Shown here in pieces: positions 58,563-64,000 of a stretch of 64,000 nt of DNA. The notes beneath the pieces are model-generated. The model was not told where the DNA came from and searched no databases. It saw only the letters and a program-made list of their open reading frames with translations. The position numbers and the translations under genes were made by a program. Origin of the DNA: Caulobacter ginsengisoli. GTDB lineage: Bacteria; Pseudomonadota; Alphaproteobacteria; Caulobacterales; Caulobacteraceae. Position 1 is the stretch's first letter. Each line of letters starts with the position of its first letter. The stretch lies in the NCBI RefSeq assembly GCF_030814835.1, contig NZ_JAUSVS010000013.1, positions 25,740-89,739 of the forward strand, read 5' to 3'.

Positions 58563-58741
58563 CTCGCGGGAGACACCGGGCCTCCAAGGCTCGGGGCCGA
58601 AGGCGCAACCGCCCCGGAAACGCTCAGGCAAACGGACCGCGCGAGCCGATACACGCTGGAAAGCGCCGCATCCGTGGCGCGCCGAAGGAGCAAGGGCCCG
58701 GATTCGGGTCTGAAATCTCTCAGGCCCAAGGGACAGCGGGG
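58563..58741 (+). ncRNA. Tandem glycine riboswitch (gcvT motif)
   Basis: Two consecutive glycine aptamers. The first has GGGAGACACC, GCCGAAGGCGCAACC (about 58597-58611), then CGCTCAGGCAAACGGACCGC; the second has GCCGAAGGAGCAAGG (about 58681-58695) and TCTCTCAGGCCCAAGGGACAGCG. It ends about 50 nt before the gcvT start. Glycine binding should turn on expression of the cleavage operon. A CGGGC..GCCCG pair around the gcvT Shine-Dalgarno (about 58762-58790) could be the expression platform (inference). A TTGACT hexamer at 58524-58529 may belong to the promoter. Confidence 0.93.
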
Positions 58742-58792
58742 GCGAATCGTCCGGTCATCGCCGGGCGAGCCGCATCGACCCCGGAGCCCGCC

Positions 58793-59905
58793 TTGTCCGA
58801 CGCCGACCTCAGGAAGACCCCGCTCTATCAAGCGCACGTCGACGCCGGCGCCCGCATGGTGCCGTTCGCCGGCTATTCGATGCCCGTGCAATACCGCGAC
58901 GGGGTGCTGAAGGAGCATCTGTGGACTCGCGAGAACGCCGGCCTGTTCGACGTCTCGCATATGGGCCAGGCCCGGCTGCGCGGCGTCGCGCCCCTGGCCG
59001 CCTTCGAGGAGGTCACCCCCGGCGACTTCCTGGGCCTCAAGCCCGGCAAGCAGCGTTACAGCCTGCTGCTCAACAAGAGCGGCGGCATCATCGACGACCT
59101 GATGGGTTCGCGGCCCGACGACGACGGCCTGTTCGTGGTGGTCAACGGCGCCTGCAAGGAAAACGACTTCAAGGTCATCGCCGACGAGCTGGCCCCCCAG
59201 ATCACCATCCAGCGGCTCGAGGACCGCGCCCTGCTGGCCCTGCAGGGCCCCAAGGCCGCCGCCGTCCTGGCCGCCCACGTCCCGGCCGCCGCCGGCATGG
59301 TGTTCATGGACAGCCTCGCCACCACGGGTTTTGGGGTCGACATCTTCCTTTCGCGCTCGGGCTATACCGGCGAGGACGGCTATGAGATCTCGGTCCCGGC
59401 CGCGGTCGCCGCCGAGGTCTGGGCGACTCTGCTGGCCGACGAGCGGGTCAGGCCCATTGGCCTGGGCGCCCGCGACTCCCTGCGCCTGGAGGCCGGCCTG
59501 CCGCTCTACGGCCACGACCTCGACGAGACGGTCAGCCCGGTCGAGGGCAACCTCAACTTCGCCCTCTCCAAGAAGCGCCGCGACGCCGGCGACTTCCCCG
59601 GCGCCCGCCGCATCCTCAAGGAACTGGCCGAAGGTCCAAGCCGCGTCCGGGTCGGCCTGCTGGTGCTGGAAGGCGCCCCGGCCCGCGAGGGCGCGCAGAT
59701 CGCCGACGGGACCGGCGCGGTGATCGGCAAGGTCACCAGCGGCGGCTTCTCGCCCTCGATGGGCAAGGCCATCGCCATGGGCTTCGTCCCACCGGCGCAG
59801 GCCGAGGTTGGCGCCCGCCTGAACGTCATCGTCCGGGGCAAGGCCCAGGCCTGCGAGGTCGTCGCCATGCCCTTCGTCCCCCACCGCTATGTCCGCAAGC
59901 TCTAG
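58793..59905 (+). CDS. gcvT: Glycine cleavage system T protein (aminomethyltransferase)
   Basis: 370 residues from TTG at 58793 with GGAG 7 nt upstream. Motifs: TPLYQAHVDAGARMVPFAGYSMPVQY, ENAGLFDVSHMGQ, LLNKSGGIIDDLM, SRSGYTGEDGYEIS, GARDSLRLEAGLPLYGHDLDE. It passes the methylene group to tetrahydrofolate and releases ammonia. First gene after the riboswitch. Confidence 0.95.
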   Translation: MSDADLRKTPLYQAHVDAGARMVPFAGYSMPVQYRDGVLKEHLWTRENAGLFDVSHMGQARLRGVAPLAAFEEVTPGDFLGLKPGKQRYSLLLNKSGGIIDDLMGSRPDDDGLFVVVNGACKENDFKVIADELAPQITIQRLEDRALLALQGPKAAAVLAAHVPAAAGMVFMDSLATTGFGVDIFLSRSGYTGEDGYEISVPAAVAAEVWATLLADERVRPIGLGARDSLRLEAGLPLYGHDLDETVSPVEGNLNFALSKKRRDAGDFPGARRILKELAEGPSRVRVGLLVLEGAPAREGAQIADGTGAVIGKVTSGGFSPSMGKAIAMGFVPPAQAEVGARLNVIVRGKAQACEVVAMPFVPHRYVRKL

Positions 59906-59915
59906 GAGAGGCCCC

Positions 59916-60281
59916 ATGCGTTTCACCAAGGACCACGAATGGGTGTCGCTGGAAGGCGACATCGCCACGATCGGCATCACCGCCTATGCCGCCGAGCAGC
60001 TGGGCGATGTGGTGTTCGTCGAGACCCCCGAGGTCGGCAAGACCGTGACGGCGGGCGATGGCCTGGCGGTGGTCGAGAGCGTCAAGGCCGCTTCCGACGT
60101 CTACGCCCCGGTCTCCGGCGAGGTGGTCGAGTCCAACGACGCCCTGGGCGACGCCCCCGAGACGGTCAACGCGGCTCCGGAAGCCGGCGGCTGGTTCGCC
60201 AAGCTGAAGGTCAGCGACGTCAGCCAGGTCGAGGCCCTGATGGACCGCGCGGCTTACGAAGAATACCTGGGCACGCTCTAG
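59916..60281 (+). CDS. gcvH: Glycine cleavage system H protein
   Basis: 121 residues from ATG at 59916 with GGAGAGG upstream. Lipoyl-lysine K57 in VVESVKAASDVYAPVSGEVVE; opening FTKDHEWVSLEGD is diagnostic. It carries the aminomethyl group between P, T and L proteins. 10 nt after gcvT. Confidence 0.97.
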   Translation: MRFTKDHEWVSLEGDIATIGITAYAAEQLGDVVFVETPEVGKTVTAGDGLAVVESVKAASDVYAPVSGEVVESNDALGDAPETVNAAPEAGGWFAKLKVSDVSQVEALMDRAAYEEYLGTL

Positions 60282-60287
60282 GCCGGC

Positions 60288-61010
60288 ATGAAGTTCCGCA
60301 TCGCCTTCATCCCCAGCACCGCCACGCCCCGGGGCGAGGCGTTGGATGGCGCCATCTCCGAGATTCTGCTGGGTTTCGAATGGCGTCAGGATGACACCGG
60401 CGAGGCCATCCAGCTCGAGGACGGGGTCTGGGTGGAGGTCTTCCGCGAGAAGGAGGCGGCCTGGTTTCTGGTGCTCAATCCGGTGGAGCCCGGCCTGCCC
60501 CTGGCGGCCCTGGTCCGCAATCTCGCCGAGCGGACGGCCAGCCTGTTCTGCTTCGACATGCACGACACGATCTACGAGGCCTGGGAAGCCGACCAGCGCC
60601 TGCCGCCGCTGGCGGGGTCCAATGACCAGTTCGCCAAGGCCGAGTTCAACGACGTGCTGGAGCCGATCCTGAGCCAGGCCATGGCCGATTTCGCCGCCGC
60701 GACCGAGGCCGACATCCAGGCCCTGCGGCAGAGTTCGACCCTGGGCGTCTGCGCCTGCCTGCCCAGGCCATACGACGAACCGACGGACGAGCCTGAGACG
60801 GACGAACTCGAGACGGCCGAGCCTGGGACGGATGAGGACGAGCCGGTGGTCGACCCCTCCGAGGAGGCCGTCGATCCCGAAACCGCCGAGTGGCAGGCCG
60901 AACCGGAGCCCGTGACGAGCCCGTCCGCCAACCCCGCCATTGTCGAGGGCCCGCGTGGCCCCGGCTTGTTTCAGAAACTGTCCGACATGCTGTTCGGAAA
61001 GGCCATTTGA
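60288..61010 (+). CDS. Unrecognised acidic protein inside the gcv operon
   Basis: 240 residues. An N-terminal folded part (about 1-158) opens MKFRIAFIPSTATPRGEALDG and includes FEWRQDDTGEAIQLEDGVWVEVF. A Glu/Asp/Pro/Thr-rich linker (about 160-215) has short repeats of the type DEPxTDE. A short C-terminal amphipathic helix follows (GLFQKLSDMLFGKAI). No signal peptide or catalytic motif. It sits 6 nt after gcvH and overlaps gcvPA by 1 nt, so it is translated within the operon. Function unknown; it could be a scaffold or regulator of the complex (speculative). Confidence 0.8.
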   Translation: MKFRIAFIPSTATPRGEALDGAISEILLGFEWRQDDTGEAIQLEDGVWVEVFREKEAAWFLVLNPVEPGLPLAALVRNLAERTASLFCFDMHDTIYEAWEADQRLPPLAGSNDQFAKAEFNDVLEPILSQAMADFAAATEADIQALRQSSTLGVCACLPRPYDEPTDEPETDELETAEPGTDEDEPVVDPSEEAVDPETAEWQAEPEPVTSPSANPAIVEGPRGPGLFQKLSDMLFGKAI

Positions 61011-62356
61011 TGCGCTACCTGCCGCTTACTCCCGAAGACCGCGCCGCCATGCTGGGCGATATCGGGGTCGTCTCGATCGACGATCTGTTCGTCGACGTGC
61101 CCGCCGCAGCCCGCCGCAGCGGGACGGTCGATCTGGCGCCGTTCGCCGGCGAGCTGGAGGTCGAGCGCGAGTTGTCCGGCCTGGCCGCCCGCAACCGGCC
61201 GGCCGGGGCAGGACCGTTCTTCTGTGGAGCCGGGGCCTATCGCCACCATGTGCCGGCCAGCGTCGACCACATCATCCAGCGCTCGGAGTTCCTGACCAGC
61301 TACACGCCCTACCAGCCCGAAATCGCCCAGGGCACGCTGCAGGTTCTTTTTGAGTTTCAAAGCCAGGTGGCCGCCCTGACCGGCATGGATGTGGCCAACG
61401 CCTCGATGTACGACGGCTCCACCGCCTGCGCCGAGGCGGTGATGATGGCCAGCCGGGTGACCCGGCGCTTCAAGGCGGTGCTGTCGGGTGGCGTTCACCC
61501 TCACTATGTCGGCGCGACCGAGACCCTGGCCCATACCGCCGGCGTGGCGACCGAGCGACTGGCGGCCGCCGTCGATGACGAGGCCGCCGTCATCGCCGCC
61601 CTGGGCCCCGACGTCGCCTGCGTGGTCGTCCAGACCCCCAACATCTTCGGCACGGTCACCGATGTCTCGAAGATCGCCGAGGCCGCGCATGCCGCCGGAG
61701 CGCTGCTGATCGTGGTCACCACCGAGGCCGTCTCGTTCGGCCTCTTGAAATCCCCCGGCGAGATGGGGGCCGACATCGCCGTGGCCGAGGGCCAGTCGAT
61801 CGGCAACGCCCTGAACTTCGGCGGACCGTACGTCGGGCTCTTCGCCGCCCGCGAGAAGCTGGTGCGCCAGATGCCCGGCCGCCTCTGCGGCGAGACGGTG
61901 GACGCGCAGGGCCGGCGCGGTTTCGTGCTGACCCTGTCGACCCGCGAGCAGCATATCCGCCGCGACAAGGCGACCTCGAACATCTGCACCAACAGCGGCC
62001 TCTGCTCACTGGCCTTCTCGATCCACATGTCGCTGCTGGGCGAGGTCGGCCTGCGCCGGCTGGCGGCCCTGAACCACCAGCGCGCCCGCGAACTGCGGGA
62101 CGCCCTGGCCGCCGTGCCGGGGGTCGAGATTCTCACCCCGCGCTTCTTCAACGAGTTCGCCATCAAGCTGCCCGTGGGCGCCGCCGACCTGGTCGAAAGC
62201 CTGGCCGGGGAGGGGATCATTGCCGGGGTGCCCTACAGCCGCCTGGACCCCAAGGCGGGTCTCGACAACGTCCTGTTGGTCTGCGCCACCGAGACCACGC
62301 CGCCGGAAGACATCGCCATCTTCGCCGCCGCCCTGCGCCGGGAGCTTGCCCAATGA
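61010..62356 (+). CDS. gcvPA: Glycine dehydrogenase (decarboxylating), subunit 1
   Basis: 448 residues, the N-terminal half of P protein. Motifs: RYLPLTPEDRAAML, FFCGAGAYRHHVPASVDHIIQRSEF, TSYTPYQPEIAQGTLQVLFEFQSQ, NASMYDGSTACAEAV. It forms the two-subunit P protein with gcvPB. Start overlaps the stop of the unknown gene (TGATG); end overlaps gcvPB by 4 nt. Confidence 0.96.
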   Translation: MRYLPLTPEDRAAMLGDIGVVSIDDLFVDVPAAARRSGTVDLAPFAGELEVERELSGLAARNRPAGAGPFFCGAGAYRHHVPASVDHIIQRSEFLTSYTPYQPEIAQGTLQVLFEFQSQVAALTGMDVANASMYDGSTACAEAVMMASRVTRRFKAVLSGGVHPHYVGATETLAHTAGVATERLAAAVDDEAAVIAALGPDVACVVVQTPNIFGTVTDVSKIAEAAHAAGALLIVVTTEAVSFGLLKSPGEMGADIAVAEGQSIGNALNFGGPYVGLFAAREKLVRQMPGRLCGETVDAQGRRGFVLTLSTREQHIRRDKATSNICTNSGLCSLAFSIHMSLLGEVGLRRLAALNHQRARELRDALAAVPGVEILTPRFFNEFAIKLPVGAADLVESLAGEGIIAGVPYSRLDPKAGLDNVLLVCATETTPPEDIAIFAAALRRELAQ

Positions 62357-63921
62357 CCATGAACAGCGTGGGCCGCCCCACCCGCTCCGAAACCTTCGAC
62401 CCCGCCGCCCCGGCTACCCTGACCGGCGCGCGTGGGCTGCTGCAGGACGAGGCGCTGATCTTCGAACTGGACGGCTGGCGGAAGACCGGCGTCGACCTGC
62501 CCGACGCCCCGCCGGCTGACGACCTGGCCGGTCTGACCCGCGACGCGCCGATCGGCCTGCCGGGCCTCTCCGAGCCCGAGACCATGCGCCACTATGTGCG
62601 GCTCTCTCAGAAGAACCACGCCATCGACCTGGCCCTCTATCCGCTGGGCTCGTGCACGATGAAGCACAACCCGCGCCTCAACGAGAAGATGGCGCGCCTG
62701 CCCGGTTTCGCCGACCTGCACCCGCTGCAGCCGCAGTCGACCACCCAGGGGGCCCTGGCCCTGATGGATCGCCTGGCCCACTGGCTGAAGACCCTGACCG
62801 GCATGCCCGCCGTCGCCCTCAGCCCCAAGGCCGGGGCGCATGGCGAGCTCTGCGGCCTGCTGGCTATCCGCGCCGCCCATGAGGCCAAGGGGGCGGCCCG
62901 CAAGACCGTGCTGGTCCCCACCTCCGCCCACGGCACCAACCCGGCTACCGCCGCCTTCGTCGGCTATGGCGTGGTCGAGATCGCCCAGACCGCGGACGGC
63001 CGGGTCGACCTGGCCGACCTGGAGGCCAAGCTCACCCCGGACGTGGCCGCCATCATGGTCACCAACCCCAACACCTGCGGCCTGTTCGAGCGCGACGTCA
63101 TCGAGATCGCCCGCCTGGCCCATTCGGTCGGGGCCTATTTCTACTGCGACGGGGCCAACTTCAACGCCATCGTCGGGCGGGTGCGGCCGGGTGACCTCGG
63201 CGTCGACGCCATGCATATCAACCTGCACAAGACCTTCTCCACCCCGCACGGCGGCGGTGGCCCGGGGGCGGGGCCTGTGGTGTTGTCGGAGGCCCTGGCG
63301 CCCTACGCCCCGACCCCCTGGCTGGTGCATTCCGACGGCGGCTTCCACCTGCAGGAACAGCCGGAGGCCGAGGCGGCCCACGCCTTTGGCCGCATGTGCG
63401 CCTTCCACGGCCAGATGGGCATGTATGTCCGGGCCTACGCCTATATGCGCAGCCACGGCGCCGACGGCCTGCGGCAGGTGGCAGAGGATGCGGTGCTGAA
63501 CGCCAACTACATCAAGGCCCGGCTCAGCGACGTGATGACCCCGGCCTTCCCGGACGGGCCCTGCATGCACGAGGCGCTGTTCGACGACGCCTGGCTGGAG
63601 GGCACCGGCGTCACCACCCTCGACTTCGCCAAGGCGATGATCGACGAGGGCTTCCACCCGATGACCATGTATTTCCCCCTGGTCGTCCATGGAGCCATGC
63701 TGATCGAGCCGACCGAGACGGAGTCCAAGCAGGAGCTGGACCGCTTCATCCACGCCGTCCGCCTGCTGGCCGCCGCCGCCAAGGCCGGCGACGTCGAACG
63801 CTTCAAGGCCGCCCCCACCCAGGCCCCGCTCAGCCGGCTGGATGAGACCCTGGCGGCCCGAAAGCCGCGGCTGCGGTGGACGTCGCCCGTCGCTCTTCCC
63901 CCTCTGGAGACCTTTGCATAA
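62353..63921 (+). CDS. gcvPB: Glycine dehydrogenase (decarboxylating), subunit 2
   Basis: 522 residues. PLP lysine in HINLHKTFSTPHGGGGPG; other signatures are YPLGSCTMKHNPRLNEKMARLPGF, SPKAGAHGELCGLLAIRAAHE, PTSAHGTNPATAAFVGYG. It decarboxylates glycine and loads the aminomethyl group on GcvH. Last gene of the operon in this window. Confidence 0.96.
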   Translation: MTMNSVGRPTRSETFDPAAPATLTGARGLLQDEALIFELDGWRKTGVDLPDAPPADDLAGLTRDAPIGLPGLSEPETMRHYVRLSQKNHAIDLALYPLGSCTMKHNPRLNEKMARLPGFADLHPLQPQSTTQGALALMDRLAHWLKTLTGMPAVALSPKAGAHGELCGLLAIRAAHEAKGAARKTVLVPTSAHGTNPATAAFVGYGVVEIAQTADGRVDLADLEAKLTPDVAAIMVTNPNTCGLFERDVIEIARLAHSVGAYFYCDGANFNAIVGRVRPGDLGVDAMHINLHKTFSTPHGGGGPGAGPVVLSEALAPYAPTPWLVHSDGGFHLQEQPEAEAAHAFGRMCAFHGQMGMYVRAYAYMRSHGADGLRQVAEDAVLNANYIKARLSDVMTPAFPDGPCMHEALFDDAWLEGTGVTTLDFAKAMIDEGFHPMTMYFPLVVHGAMLIEPTETESKQELDRFIHAVRLLAAAAKAGDVERFKAAPTQAPLSRLDETLAARKPRLRWTSPVALPPLETFA

Positions 63922-63966
63922 GGGCTCGAAGCTTGATTCTCTGGTGATGTAGCCAGGGAGCTGGGG

Positions 63967-64000
63967 ATGCACCGTTCGAGCGGTCAGGGTGATCTGGGGC
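63967..64000 (+). CDS. Possible start of a further gene, cut by the window end
   Basis: ATG at 63967 is preceded by AGGGAG and stays open to the window edge (11 codons, HRSSGQGDLG). Too short to judge; the 45 nt after gcvPB show no clear terminator. Confidence 0.25.
   Translation, partial: MHRSSGQGDLG

Noticed and set aside
58253..58792. N-terminal extension of gcvT into argS and the riboswitch
   Set aside because: The in-frame stretch covers argS coding sequence, a repeat and two glycine aptamers; TTG 58793 has its own Shine-Dalgarno.
1..64000. tRNA, rRNA, prophage or transposase genes
   Set aside because: None could be supported by sequence inspection; gaps are short and taken up by promoters, hairpins and inverted repeats.

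Overview
The window is GC-rich, densely coding chromosomal DNA of an alphaproteobacterium, most likely a member of the Caulobacteraceae (Caulobacter/Phenylobacterium type; genus undecided). The clearest pointers are a PdeA-type c-di-GMP phosphodiesterase with a GEDEF motif, the alphaproteobacterial aa3 oxidase operon with the tiny coxF gene, an ispH-thrB-rnhA cluster, a TIGR02301-type protein, PhaR beside phaAB, and many short overlaps (ATGA, TGATG). I see no phage, plasmid, transposase, CRISPR, rRNA or tRNA gene.

Layout. 0-5 kb: dispersed repeat, HMG-CoA lyase, ArnT-like and DPM1-like glycosyltransferases, small membrane and HTH proteins. 5-8 kb: PHB genes phaR / phaA-phaB. 8-11 kb: periplasmic protein, cupin-gloB facing a methyltransferase-P-II pair. 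11-15.4 kb: phospholipase D, then metX-metW-exonuclease on the minus strand. 15.5-19 kb: sixA-like, DUF952, pyrD, histidine kinase. 19-22.4 kb: gamma-glutamyltransferase bracketed by two copies of an inverted repeat, and tldD. 22.6-34 kb: cytochrome c oxidase operon coxB-ctaD-ctaB-coxF-ctaG-coxC-DUF983-surf1 running into thrC, an M16 peptidase, a GNAT protein and pdeA. 34-41 kb: algH, peroxiredoxin, acyl-CoA dehydrogenase, a yceI-cytochrome b561-yceI cassette, an FAD dehydrogenase. 41-53 kb: accessory and housekeeping genes including yaaA, bdhA-patatin, Nudix, SPFH-NfeD, a MerR/P-loop fusion and a MarR-controlled nitroreductase-like pair. 53-58.4 kb: ispH-thrB-rnhA and a secreted protein-argS pair. 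58.5-63.9 kb: a tandem glycine riboswitch and gcvT-gcvH-(unknown)-gcvPA-gcvPB.

How the genes fit together. PHB metabolism is represented by phaAB (synthesis of 3-hydroxybutyryl-CoA), the repressor phaR, and bdhA with a patatin-like hydrolase about 37 kb away. A half-site pattern resembling reported PhaR targets (YTGC-N3/4-GCAR) occurs upstream of phaR/phaA, bdhA and the yceI cassette, suggesting a local PhaR regulon (inference). IspH shows the MEP isoprenoid route, so HMG-CoA lyase probably serves leucine/ketone-body catabolism. Threonine synthesis (thrB, thrC) and methionine synthesis (metX, metW) are both present but unlinked.

The most unusual content is non-coding. There are several families of 90-180 bp intergenic inverted repeats, one of which seems to supply a gene's ribosome-binding site, and a palindrome placed between the -35 and -10 of the MarR/nitroreductase promoter. 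On the coding side, a 21-residue hydrophobic ORF with a good Shine-Dalgarno sequence, a MerR protein fused to a P-loop domain, and an unrecognised acidic protein inside the glycine cleavage operon deserve checking. I found no convincing large new system.
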